A stretch of 64,000 bases of DNA from Calendula officinalis (lineage: Eukaryota; Streptophyta; Magnoliopsida; Asterales; Asteraceae). The notes below the pieces were generated by a model. That model made no database searches. It worked only from the letters and a program-made list of their open reading frames with translations, and was not told the DNA's origin. The stretch is from NCBI GenBank assembly GCA_963853835.1, contig OY970828.1:64844861-64908860 (forward strand), written 5' to 3'. The number at the start of each line of letters is the position of its first letter. Position 1 is the stretch's first letter. Positions 38,101-50,684 of the stretch are shown here, piece after piece. Position numbers and translations under genes: made by a program.

Positions 38101-39423
38101 AAAATCAGTGAAACGGTCTATTTAAGGATCGTTAATCCAGATGAATGAGAAACCATCTATTAAAATATTATCGAGAAACCACTAAATATAATAGAATGAG
38201 AACCTGATAAAACGAGTTAAATGACAAGATCGTTAATTTGAGCTATTTAAAGGGTTATCAACATCGGTAATATGCAAACCTAATAGAGTAAGGTAACAAT
38301 ATAATGTTAAAGAAGAGTTATTTTGAGAACCAATAACGCGGTTGAGAGAGAATATATCATTCCAAGTATTATAAGCTGGTAAATTGGAACATGCGAGTAG
38401 TAATAAGAATGAGTAGAAATGTAATTTATGCCTAATGCTATTACTTGTAAATATTATCATCTTATGAGTTGTTACTGAGTTAGAGTTTTGGGTTTGCTTC
38501 TGCGTTAAGATTTATGAGTTATACAGTTTCGAGTTATACTCCTGAGATATGTTTTGAGTTAATTTCTGAGTTGGACTTCTGAGTTATATCTCTAGATCAT
38601 ATTTTGGAGTTATATACCTGAGTATATGAGAATTCTGTGTGATATGTATTTTCCTTGTGAGCTATTTGCATGGTTTTTATATTAATTGATAATGGTGTAA
38701 ACCGCTAAATTATTTATATTGCTGTTAACAAACTGTTGACCCATAGAGTAGAGGACCTTCCGAATCATTTTGGTAGAAAATTGTCGATAATGAAAATTTT
38801 ACCTGTTACTAAAATGTGTAAGTGGTCATTTGATGGAGTTGTGCGATTGTGCAAATGGTTTGGATGACATGGTACTACGATGAGCATCTGGTATCGTCAA
38901 CAAATCAATAGTAAATTTCCAAGTGGAGTTGAATCGACGATTCAACGCGACGTTAATCGCTGAGTGCAACAACTGTATCCGAATGCGAGAGCAAGAAGAC
39001 GCCTTCAGCAGAGTATCGTGGTGTATTTTATGCTCATTATCAACATTTTCTTTGCATACTGAGATCCATAGTGAGCATCCTGACCTTATTTCTTTTAGCA
39101 TTATCGTTTTGCGCCACTAGAGACGGATAATTGTATGAGCATTTACGTGATCTGGAGTTCATTTCCTATTGAGTAAATTCACCATGAAGAGCTTCTTTCT
39201 ATTTATAACTTTATTGTTTTTATTCTTCTTTTCCATTTGAGTATGCATTTCGTAGGTCACCCTCATGAATTTCCTTTTCATTCTTAACCTTATCATTTTG
39301 CTTCCTTTCCCCATTTGAGGACGTGCGTTGTTGACGAGTATGAGTTGAAATGCGTGATCGCTACCCTAAACTCTTTCCGAGCGATGACTTCGGGGACGAA
39401 GTCTATTTTAAGTGGAGTTGAGT
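35200..39423 (+). mobile_element. Internal region 1 of the second array (4224 bp, non-coding)
   Basis: Primer site TGGTATCAGAGC at 35203-35214. Ends with GGGGACGAAGTC and AAGTGGAGTTGAGT (39410-39423), a weak polypurine tract in Ty3/gypsy context. The motif AAGTGGAGTTGA also occurs at 37135 and 38921. No gag or pol frame is visible; the sequence is unusually rich in GAGT and TGAG strings, and stops occur in every frame. Confidence 0.8.
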
Positions 39424-42217
39424 TGTAACGCCCCGAATTTTTAATGATTAAATAGTATTTTTAATAAATTTAAATTGGGTATTAATCAGTTTTATTTATT
39501 TAATTGCAATAAATGTGGGACGCTTCTCTTAGATGTATTATGTATTATTAGTAATAATATTAATTGCGAAAACCTGATTTAATTACAAATCGTTAGTTGG
39601 CAATTCGATTACGTGACGTTTTAAATTTCGAGTTTAGCTGATAGCCAGGCCGGCCGTAGGCCAAGGCCGAAGGCCGAGTCAACCTTGCCTTGGTGCTGGT
39701 TTGCATCTCTATTGTTTTAAGCCCGATCTTCACCTTGCCTTGGTGCTGGTTTGCATCTCTATTGTTTTAAGCCCGATCTTCTTTTGATCATTATTAACCA
39801 GGCCGAACCCTTGAATTTATTCCTTGAGCCCGTTTTTGCTTTCCTAGCCAAAGCCCGAGCCCATAGTTGCTAAACAAGCCCAACATTAGGAGCCCGGTTA
39901 TTAGAGTTGCTAGTATATAATTGATCCCCTAAATTCCCTGATCTTGTATAAGCGGCCGACCCTAATCCCATGATTCTTATTTTATTTTTCTTCTCCGTTC
40001 CACCACTTATACGTAGCAGCTCACGCAACAAAGAGGGAGTCGTGGCATTGTACAGACCGGTGGCTGCTAAATGTTTTGGGCCAATGAGATTTATGGTAGA
40101 ATACCACGTTATTGAAAGATGGGGAGGTGCCATGCGAAATCAATACAAGCAAGCAAACATACAGCTTAGTCATTCGGTGGCATGTGGGATTGTTTTTCTT
40201 ATATTGGTGAAGCACGTCTAATTAATTCAAGCTACTTCCTTGCTAGCTTACTTGTACAAATTGAAGAAAATGAGCAGCGAGTCTCAGGTGGTGTTGATAG
40301 TCAGGCGTGTGAATGTTCGAGAGCATCCCCATCGTAACGGTGTTCCATCGTCGAGCAAGCTGTGAACAAATTCCCTCTCTAGCCGATTATCATATTACTT
40401 TCGGTAGTTATACTTCTTACTCATCAATTTCATTAATCTTTGCAATCTTTTATCCTAATTCCGTTTTATGAAGGCTGCAGGCAGGTTTAATATCGAGCCA
40501 TTGAAGGCTCGGGTTGTGCTTGTTGTGTTGTCGGCTTTATTCCTTGTATAATTGTATAGTTCTTTCGTCGATTAGTCGGGTTTCAAATGTCTAGTTGTCA
40601 AATCTTTTAATGGGAAATTGCCCTCACTGTTTTGGCCTCGTATTATAACCACTGAATTAATAGGGTGTCGGGGTCCGGGTTGGATAAAGATCGCGAGTTT
40701 ATGTCATAAACGTTTTATTAACCGGAAACCGAACCCGTGGGGTTCTTGGTTTCCTAAACCGAAGAGTTTTACTAAATAAATTCACGAGATTATATGATTG
40801 CGAAATTCTGTGATAAAAGTGATTTTGGGCTGTCGAGGGTCTCGGGAATAAATGAGTTAATGTCGGGTTTTAAAACGGGTTTTAATCTACATGTTGGATT
40901 TTGGGCAGATTCTGTGGGTAGACTTCGAGTCTGTTTTTGTCACACCTATGATGCGTTTTTGGATTTTTGGCCCGTGCAGGTCACTTGTTTTCTGAGTTAG
41001 CTTTCCAACGCCGCAACCCTCTCGTTAATCCGATTTGAGGTTTAAAAGTTATAACCATTCTAATATGCTGCTGTTAGGAAAATGACCTGTACAGCTATGC
41101 TGTCTTGTGAGCCTGTTTTGAGGCCCTTAGAGTCCGATTTTGGGAAGAAGCCACTTGAGAGTGTTTTGTATTATTCTGAGTCTAGTTTCTGTGGTAAACA
41201 GATGGGAAAAATCTAATGAGCAGTTTAAGAGTTATTGCAGTTTCCGTGAGACTGACGGGTGCTGCCAGTTTTCTAAATTAAGTCCTTAGAACGGATTGTT
41301 ACTCGGGTTTCATTTTTATGCTTTTAGGATCATCTAGGAATAACCGAGCAGCGCCTTAGAGTATTGAGGATCCTTTGGAGCTTACGTTTCTCGAGGTGAC
41401 TATTCTCACCGTGTATTCAGTTTTAACGTTGTACATGCATGACTTACGTGTTACATTTCTTGCCCTATAGTTGCTATCTGAGACTGATTTGTTATCTGAG
41501 ATTGATTTGTTATCTGAGACTGATTTGTTATCTGAGATTGATTTGTTATCTGAGACTGATTTGTTATCTGAGATTGATCTGTTATCCGAGTCAACTGTTA
41601 TCTGAGCTTTCTGTGATCTAGCTTTCTGAGTTATGAGTTTCTGAGATTTGAGTTAAACATTAAACATAATATATCTGACTTGACACTGAAGAGCACTGGT
41701 GTCAGACATTTTAACTTGGCACCGAAGAGTACTGGTGCCAGGCCTTTTGACTCTCACCGAAGAGTACAGGTGTTGAGGTGGTGTGAGGCGGGTCGAGGTT
41801 GATCTCTCGTCCCAAGTCACCCTAGCGCGCTATATAAATTAAAATCTGAGTAATAAAATCTGAGAAATAAATCTGAGTAATTAATCGAGAAGATTCTGAG
41901 TAGGAGTACACCGATGTGCCCTCATGTGTTGTATGTTATAGTTGTTTACATTTTGAGACTATTCACTCAGCTTCCCAGCTGACCCAAACTTTCCCCCACA
42001 TTGTTTCAGGTACCAGCAGAGGAAAGGAGAAGGTGGACGGTTGACCGCTGTATCTTTCATTACCGATGTGGACGGCATTTAATATTTTAAAGACACTTAA
42101 TTTTAACTATTTCCGCATTAAATACATTTTTAAATGAAAATACTATTATTGGGACCTTTTGATTATAAATTTTGTTTTTAAAAGTTTTAAAAATCTTGTA
42201 AATTTTAGGGTGTTACA
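39424..42217 (+). repeat. LTR B (2794 bp)
   Basis: Middle LTR with internal sequence on both sides; followed by a primer site at 42221-42232. Very similar to LTR C. Confidence 0.92.
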
Positions 42218-45200
42218 AGTTGGTATCAGAGCTCTGACTTGAGGGATTTGGATTCACAAGGGGTGGATTCAAACTCAAGTTTGAGTCTCGAGTTTTAAAA
42301 CGCGAACTGAGTAAAATATTTCTGAGAAAAGTTTCCACATCAAGCATACAGCATGTCACGTCGACCTCTCGCTTTTCCCATTGCTGGTAATATTTAATAG
42401 TTTTTATTTATCTGAGATGTATGTTGTATTCTGAGTATGGATGAGAAGAGTAGTCTGAGATCTTTGTGTTTAAATTCTAAGTATATTTTTCCGAGTGTTG
42501 TTTCTAATTACATCTGTGAAATAAATCCTAAAAGTTATAATAACATACGAAAATTACATATGAATTGTACGACTAAATACTATGTATATATAGATATACG
42601 AATGCGAGGTTTGATAATTTTGAGTATAATTTAGAGCATAATTCTGAGTAAAATTCTGGTTTTAATTCCCAATGTTAATATATTTATGCATATACAAATA
42701 CGCATACTAGAGGAATTATAAATGTTAATGAGGATAATAAAAGTTTCCAATTTAGAGGAACACCTAATAGAGTTGAAATGAGATTTTATAAATTCTGAGA
42801 AATTTTAACCAAATGTGTAATAACGGGATATTAATTTATGATTCACCTACTTTGAGTAAATGAGAAAAGAGAAAAAATTATTAATATTAAGGAGGAGTAT
42901 TAAATATTCGTATTGGGAGAAACACTTAATAGACTGAGTCAATTAAGCGAGTAAATCAGAGATTAGTAAATCAAATTGATTATAAATATTTTTATGTGGA
43001 TTTTTCCAAGTTGAGTAAAAGAAAGAATTATTAAGTCAGTAAAATGGGAAATAATTACATGTAGCTGAACGAGAATTATTAACAGGATCTAAAAGAGAAT
43101 TATTGATCAGGGTTAAAAGAGAAGTTATCTAAATGAGAAATTAAAATTTCGTGAATACAACGAATCACGAGATATAATAGTTAAGCAGATTCCATATTAA
43201 GGTCAACAAGTTAGTATTCATTTAAATTGAGATAAAATGGGAAAAACATTTCGAGTAAGTAGGTTAAATTGCCGAGTGCAAAACTAAATGTGGATGACAA
43301 GTTAAGTGACAGATTAATGAGTTCACACTGATAGATTAAAATAAACTATGTAAGTTTAATGGACTAATTAATTGAGAAATTGCTGAGTCAAATTAATCAG
43401 ATATTATTGAAGCTCATCTTAAAGAGTAATTATATAAGAGGATTAAGAGGAAGCTAACGTCATCAATTTGATGATTATTTATTTAAAAACGAGTTAAAAG
43501 AGCGATAAATTGAATCAAATTAAACGAGGAACGCAATAACTGAGAACTCTGATAAAAAAGATATTAATCGTCATGCTCACAAATTGCAATAAATTTAATA
43601 TAATTGTGAAGAGGATATAAGTTATATTTATGAGGAATGATAAATGGCATATTCAAATGAAAAGTTTAAAAGGAGATTTGTATTGTGAAAATAACTAAGT
43701 GGAAATATTTCTACGAATCTGAGTTATCCGAGTATCACGTACGAGACTAAATGTACGCATGATTTTCTGAGTAATGGTTATGAGATTTTGAGTATGCACT
43801 GTTGAGTGCATATCGGTATTTATCAGACATTGAAAATAAACTTCCTTTCTCCTGTGTGATTAAAATTCCTTTCTTCTGAGTGTGATTTGTTGGTGGGTTT
43901 ATATGTGGGAAGTTGTAAACTTTGGGATTTACTCGTGATCAAACAGAAGTAGGTGTTGAAAGTAATAGAGGGCCCCTATTATCGTACACACCGAACTTTT
44001 GGTTGGTTATGGGGAGATTTTGAAGGGAACGATGGACCAATGCTTGTTATTGTGAATTTAGTATGTGTATCCTAATTGTTTGTGTGAATACATACTTGCT
44101 TGTTTATTTTGGTAGACAATACTAGTTCCAAACTCGAGGACGAGTTTTCTCCAAGTGGAGTTGAGTAAGGGTAAAAAGGAAAATTGTCAAGAAATAATTA
44201 TCATTAATTATTATTTATAAATATTATGAGCATGATGCTTATGCAGAGAGATTTTGTTGTTATGAATTTAAAGTGTGAAATCTAGATACATATAATTGAT
44301 CAAATAAATTATAAGTGTAACTATAGAGTTTAAACCAAAATGATAGATCAGGTTTACTGGAGAAATTAACAAATCAAGTTAATTGGGTTGAATGAATATC
44401 GTACAAAAGGGAAGTAGTAATACTACAATTATATACAAAATAAGACAGTATACTTATTCTTGGGTGGTTATAAATGTGATAATGAGAAATCATTAAATCA
44501 AAGTGATGAGAACTTATTAATGAGTCGTATATGAGAAAACTGCTACAATGAAATTTTGAGGAAAATGAGTTAAAATGAGATCGGTAATTTGCTGGTAATG
44601 AGTTATTGTTAAAAGAGCTAAATGATAAAATTTTATTTTGATTAATTATGGAGTAATTTTGAGTTATAAGAAATTTACAAACCGAGTTACATGAGCAACT
44701 TAATAAAATGAGTCAAAAGAAAAAAAGTATTAAAGGGACGGGAAGTTTCATTCAAATTTTTGAAGTATTATAAAGTGTTATGAGTTTTGAGGTATTATAA
44801 AATTATATGAGAAAACTCTATTTATAAATAATTATTAAACTTGAAATGAGAACAACAACTCAATAAATTGATATTGAACTTAGGAGAAATTTCGAAAAGA
44901 CGAGAATGTACTGAATTGATGAACCATGGGTAAACTGTAAGATTTAGAATAATGTGTAACTGCGAAGTGAGTAAATGAGAACTCAGGAATTAATTCGTAA
45001 TTGGAGTAACGAGAAATTATAATAAATAAGAGTATGAAATTTAATTGGAATTTTAGTGGGTAACATGAAATTAATGAGTAGAGATGGTCAAAATAATTAA
45101 GAGACATTTAAATTGTGTAAAATCAGTGAAACGGTCTATTTAAGGATCGTTAATCCAGATGAATGAGAAACCATCTATTAAAATATTATCGAGAAACCAC

Positions 45201-46441
45201 TAAATATAATAGAATGAGAACCTGATAAAACGAGTTAAATGACAAGATCGTTAATTTGAGCTATTTAAAGGGTTATCAACATCGGTAATATGCAAACCTA
45301 ATAGAGTAAGGTAACAATATAATGTTAAAGAAGAGTTATTTTGAGAACCAATAACGCGGTTGAGAGAGAATATATCATTCCAAGTATTATAAGCTGGTAA
45401 ATTGGAACATGCGAGTAGTAATAAGAATGAGTAGAAATGTAATTTATGCCTAATGCTATTACTTGTAAATATTATCATCTTATGAGTTGTTACTGAGTTA
45501 GAGTTTTGGGTTTGCTTCTGCGTTAAGATTTATGAGTTATACAGTTTCGAGTTATACTCCTGAGATATGTTTTGAGTTAATTTCTGAGTTGGACTTCTGA
45601 GTTATATCTCTAGATCATATTTTGGAGTTATATACCTGAGTATATGAGAATTCTGTGTGATATGTATTTTCCTTGTGAGCTATTTGCATGGTTTTTATAT
45701 TAATTGATAATGGTGTAAACCGCTAAATTATTTATATTGCTGTTAACAAACTGTTGACCCATAGAGTAGAGGACCTTCCGAATCATTTTGGTAGAAAATT
45801 GTCGATAATGAAAATTTTACCTGTTACTAAAATGTGTAAGTGGTCATTTGATGGAGTTGTGCGATTGTGCAAATGGTTTGGATGACATGGTACTACGATG
45901 AGCATCTGGTATCGTCAACAAATCAATAGTAAATTTCCAAGTGGAGTTGAATCGACGATTCAACGCTACGTTAATCGCTGAGTGCAACAACTGTATCCGA
46001 ATGCGAGAGCAAGAAGACGCCTTCAGCAGAGTATCGTGGTGTATTTTATGCTCATTATCAACATTTTCTTTGCATACTGAGATCCATAGTGAGCATCCTG
46101 ACCTTATTTCTTTTAGCATTATCGTTTTGCGCCACTAGAGACGGATAATTGTATGAGCATTTACGTGATCTGGAGTTCATTTCCTATTGAGTAAATTCAC
46201 CATGAAGAGCTTCTTTCTATTTATAACTTTATTGTTTTTATTCTTCTTTTCCATTTGAGTATGCATTTCGTAGGTCACCCTCATGAATTTCCTTTTCATT
46301 CTTAACCTTATCATTTTGCTTCCTTTCCCCATTTGAGGACGTGCGTTGTTGACGAGTATGAGTTGAAATGCGTGATCGCTACCCTAAACTCTTTCCGAGC
46401 GATGACTTCGGGGACGAAGTCTATTTTAAGTGGAGTTGAGT
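42218..46441 (+). mobile_element. Internal region 2 of the second array (4224 bp, non-coding)
   Basis: Same length as internal region 1 and almost identical; the few differences I noted are single bases (for example near 42849, 44461 and 45967). Confidence 0.85.
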
Positions 46442-49228
46442 TGTAACGCCCCGAATTTTTAATGATTAAATAGTATTTTTAATAAATTTAAATTGGGTAT
46501 TAATCAGTTTTATTTATTTAATTGCAATAAATGTGGGACGCTTCTCTTAGATGTATTATGTATTATTAGTAATAATATTAATTGCGAAAACCTGATTTAA
46601 TTACAAATCGTTAGTTGGCAATTCGATTACGTGACGTTTTAAATTTCGAGTTTAGCTGATAGCCAGGCCGGCCGTAGGCCAAGGCCGAGTCAACCTTGCC
46701 TTGGTGCTGGTTTGCATCTCTATTGTTTTAAGCCCGATCTTCACCTTGCCTTGGTGCTGGTTTGCATCTCTATTGTTTTAAGCCCGATCTTCTTTTGATC
46801 ATTATTAACCAGGCCGAACCCTTGAATTTATTCCTTGAGCCCGTTTTTGCTTTCCTAGCCAAAGCCCGAGCCCATAGTTGCTAAACAAGCCCAACATTAG
46901 GAGCCCGGTTATTAGAGTTGCTAGTATATAATTGATCCCCTAAATTCCCTGATCTTGTATAAGCGGCCGACCCTAATCCCATGATTCTTATTTTATTTTT
47001 CTTCTCCGTTCCACCACTTATACGTAGCAGCTCACGCAACAAAGAGGGAGTCGTGGCATTGTACAGACCGGTGGCTGCTAAATGTTTTGGGCCAATGAGA
47101 TTTATGGTAGAATACCACGTTATTGAAAGATGGGGAGGTGCCATGCGAAATCAATACAAGCAAGCAAACATACAGCTTAGTCATTCGGTGGCATGTGGGA
47201 TTGTTTTTCTTATATTGGTGAAGCACGTCTAATTAATTCAAGCTACTTCCTTGCTAGCTTACTTGTACAAATTGAAGAAAATGAGCAGCGAGTCTCAGGT
47301 GGTGTTGATAGTCAGGCGTGTGAATGTTCGAGAGCATCCCCATCGTAACGGTGTTCCATCGTCGAGCAAGCTGTGAACAAATTCCCTCTCTAGCCGATTA
47401 TCATATTACTTTCGGTAGTTATACTTCTTACTCATCAATTTCATTAATCTTTGCAATCTTTTATCCTAATTCCGTTTTATGAAGGCTGCAGGCAGGTTTA
47501 ATATCGAGCCATTGAAGGCTCGGGTTGTGCTTGTTGTGTTGTCGGCTTTATTCCTTGTATAATTGTATAGTTCTTTCGTCGATTAGTCGGGTTTCAAATG
47601 TCTAGTTGTCAAATCTTTTAATGGGAAATTGCCCTCACTGTTTTGGCCTCGTATTATAACCACTGAATTAATAGGGTGTCGGGGTCCGGGTTGGATAAAG
47701 ATCGCGAGTTTATGTCATAAACGTTTTATTAACCGGAAACCGAACCCGTGGGGTTCTTGGTTTCCTAAACCGAAGAGTTTTACTAAATAAATTCACGAGA
47801 TTATATGATTGCGAAATTCTGTGATAAAAGTGATTTTGGGCTGTCGAGGGTCTCGGGAATAAATGAGTTAATGTCGGGTTTTAAAACGGGTTTTAATCTA
47901 CATGTTGGATTTTGGGCAGATTCTGTGGGTAGACTTCGAGTCTGTTTTTGTCACACCTATGATGCGTTTTTGGATTTTTGGCCCGTGCAGGTCACTTGTT
48001 TTCTGAGTTAGCTTTCCAACGCCGCAACCCTCTCGTTAATCCGATTTGAGGTTTAAAAGTTATAACCATTCTAATATGCTGCTGTTAGGAAAATGACCTG
48101 TACAGCTATGCTGTCTTGTGAGCCTGTTTTGAGGCCCTTAGAGTCCGATTTTGGGAAGAAGCCACTTGAGAGTGTTTTGTATTATTCTGAGTCTAGTTTC
48201 TGTGGTAAACAGATGGGAAAAATCTAATGAGCAGTTTAAGAGTTATTGCAGTTTCCGTGAGACTGACGGGTGCTGCCAGTTTTCTAAATTAAGTCCTTAG
48301 AACGGATTGTTACTCGGGTTTCATTTTTATGCTTTTAGGATCATCTAGGAATAACCGAGCAGCGCCTTAGAGTATTGAGGATCCTTTGGAGCTTACGTTT
48401 CTCGAGGTGACTATTCTCACCGTGTATTCAGTTTTAACGTTGTACATGCATGACTTACGTGTTACATTTCTTGCCCTATAGTTGCTATCTGAGACTGATT
48501 TGTTATCTGAGATTGATTTGTTATCTGAGACTGATTTGTTATCTGAGATTGATTTGTTATCTGAGACTGATTTGTTATCTGAGATTGATCTGTTATCCGA
48601 GTCAACTGTTATCTGAGCTTTCTGTGATCTAGCTTTCTGAGTTATGAGTTTCTGAGATTTGAGTTAAACATTAAACATAATATATCTGACTTGACACCGA
48701 AGAGCACTGGTGTCAGACGTTTTAACTTGGCACCGAAGAGTACTGGTGCCAGGCCTTTTGACTCTCACCGAAGAGTACAGGTGTTGAGGTGGTGTGAGGC
48801 GGGTCGAGGTTGATCTCTCGTCCCAAGTCACCCTAGCGCGCTATATAAATTAAAATCTGAGTAATAAAATCTGAGAAATAAATCTGAGTAATTAATCGAG
48901 AAGATTCTGAGTAGGAGTACACCGATGTGCCCTCATGTGTTGTATGTTATAGTTGTTTACATTTTGAGACTATTCACTCAGCTTCCCAGCTGACCCAAAC
49001 TTTCCCCCACATTGTTTCAGGTACCAGCAGAGGAAAGGAGAAGGTGGACGGTTGACCGCTGTATCTTTCATTACCGATGTGGACGGCATTTAATATTTTA
49101 AAGACACTTAATTTTAACTATTTCCGCATTAAATACATTTTTAAATGAAAATACTATTATTGGGACCTTTTGATTATAAATTTTGTTTTTAAAAGTTTTA
49201 AAAATCTTGTAAATTTTAGGGTGTTACA
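46442..49228 (+). repeat. LTR C (2787 bp)
   Basis: Lacks nine bases in the GGCCGAAGGCCGAG stretch near 46683 compared with A and B. Ends GTGTTACA, followed directly by AGTAAT and the TRIM. Confidence 0.92.
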
Positions 49229-49234
49229 AGTAAT

Positions 49235-49648
49235 TGTAACATTCATCCCACATTGGTTGGAGAGGGGAACGAAACACTCTTTATAAGGGTGTGGATACCT
49301 CTCTTAGCATGAGGCCTTTTGGGTGGAAGTGGTCCATACAAAGAACAAAACCGTGCGCTGGTGGGCAAAGCGGACAATATTGTGCTACGGGGTTCTGGGA
49401 TGTTACAAGTGGTATCAGAGCCAGACCCGGACCGATGTGCACAACGGGGGCGTTGTGTCCCAAGGGGGGGAGAATTGTAACATTCATCCCACATTGGTTG
49501 GAGAGGGGAACGAAACACTCTTTATAAGGGTATGGATACCTCTCTTAGCATGAGGCCTTTTGGGTGGAAGTGGTCCATACCAAGAACAAAACCGTGCGCT
49601 GGTGGGCAAAGCGGACAATATTGTGCTACGGGGTTCTGGGATGTTACA
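49235..49648 (+). mobile_element. TRIM (miniature LTR retrotransposon, 414 bp)
   Basis: Two 173-bp LTRs (49235-49407 and 49476-49648) beginning TGTAACATTCATCCC and ending GGGATGTTACA, separated by only 68 bases. The internal part has the primer site TGGTATCAGAGC (49410-49421) and the purine tract AAGGGGGGGAGA (49462-49473). The LTR body (CCACATTGGTTGGAGAGGGG and TTATAAGGGTGTGGA) matches a TRIM type I know from many angiosperms. The LTRs differ at about two or three positions. No coding capacity. Confidence 0.92.
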
Positions 49649-49653
49649 TGGTC

Positions 49654-50676
49654 GACGGTCGGTTTCGGTTAATTTCCGGTTTCCTTCGGTTTTGGACCGG
49701 TTTGGACCGGTTATAACCGACTGTTTTCTGCATGTTGTTAGCCTGTTTTTGGACTGTTTTTAGACTGTTTTTGGATTGTTTTCTGCCCTGTTTTTGGGCT
49801 GTTTTGGGACTGTTTTTTGCACTATTTTCAGACTGTTTTCTGCCCTGTTTTTGGGTTGTTTTCTGCACTATTTTCGGACTGTTTTCTGTACTGTTTTGAA
49901 CTGTTTTTGCAGCAGTTTTTGGTCATTCTGTGCAGAATTTGAAGCACTCTGTTGCAAGTGTCGTATATTTACATAAGAATTAACTACATATACACATCTA
50001 ATTAACTTGTTTTTTAATTGATAATCCAAAAATTGACCATTATATTTGCCTGATCGATCGATATATATTACATTGATTAATTAAAATGGCGCCCACAATT
50101 AGTATATTATGTCTGGTCCTATTAGTACCTAGTATGTCATCGTAATTTATTAACATTCTGTAATTAACTTTGATAAGCATTCATTTAATACATTCTGTAA
50201 TTAACAATCATGGCATTGCAACGAAATTCAGTTGATACATTCTGTAATTATCACCATGCACATATTATAGTTATACAATCATACCTGAAATTGAGAATCA
50301 CTATTATCAGATTGCGAGTTCGACATAATATTGATCGATTGTTGGAGCTTGCAACGAACGAACGAAGAAGTTGAATAGAAAGGAATTAAAGAGACGACGG
50401 TCGTTCGTACGTGTGGTTTGAACGAGGGTTTTTTTTAATAGGATGTTGGGCTAAAGCTGCTGGATGGGCTTATTAGATGGGCTGGACAGTAAAAAATCGC
50501 AGGCTTCTTATTTTTTCCGATGTTTCCGGTTTAAAACCGGACCGGACCGGTATTCTCGGTTCTCAAAAAACACGGACCGAGGACCGGACCGGAAGCTACG
50601 GTTCGGCGTCGGTCCGGTTCGGTTCTTCCGGTCTCGGTCGGTCCCGACCGGTCCCGGTTCAAACTGCACAACCCTA
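49654..50676. other. Right arm of the hAT element, with low-complexity tract
   Basis: Contains a T-rich, degenerate repeat of about 10-22 bases (GTTTTTGGACT, GTTTTCTGC and variants, 49735-49930), unique sequence without a gene, and a terminal zone of ACCGG-type motifs (50520-50660). Short overlapping frames here are by-products of the repeat. Confidence 0.6.
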
Positions 50677-50684
50677 AACTAGGT

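Larger units (their letters stand above)
32406..49648 (+). mobile_element. Composite of a second three-LTR array fused to a TRIM element, within one target duplication
   Basis: Starts TGTAACGCCCC at 32406 and ends ATGTTACA at 49648. The flanking bases are TGGTC on the left (32401-32405) and TGGTC on the right (49649-49653). The inner junction between the array (LTR C ends 49228) and the TRIM (starts 49235) has only six bases, AGTAAT, and shows no target duplication of its own. Order: LTR A, internal, LTR B, internal, LTR C, AGTAAT, TRIM LTR, TRIM internal, TRIM LTR. Confidence 0.88.
32322..50676. mobile_element. hAT-type element carrying the 17-kb retroelement composite
   Basis: Terminal inverted repeats TAGGCCTGTGCAG and CTGCACAACCCTA with an exact 8-bp duplication AACTAGGT (32314-32321 and 50677-50684). 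Subterminal regions are packed with ACCGGACCGG-like motifs on both sides. Without the inserted composite (32406-49648) and its target copy, the element is about 1.1 kb and has no transposase frame. Confidence 0.88.

Noticed and set aside
49243..49763. Overlapping frames on both strands across the TRIM
   Set aside because: The TRIM is explained fully by its LTRs, primer site and purine tract; the frames are by-products.
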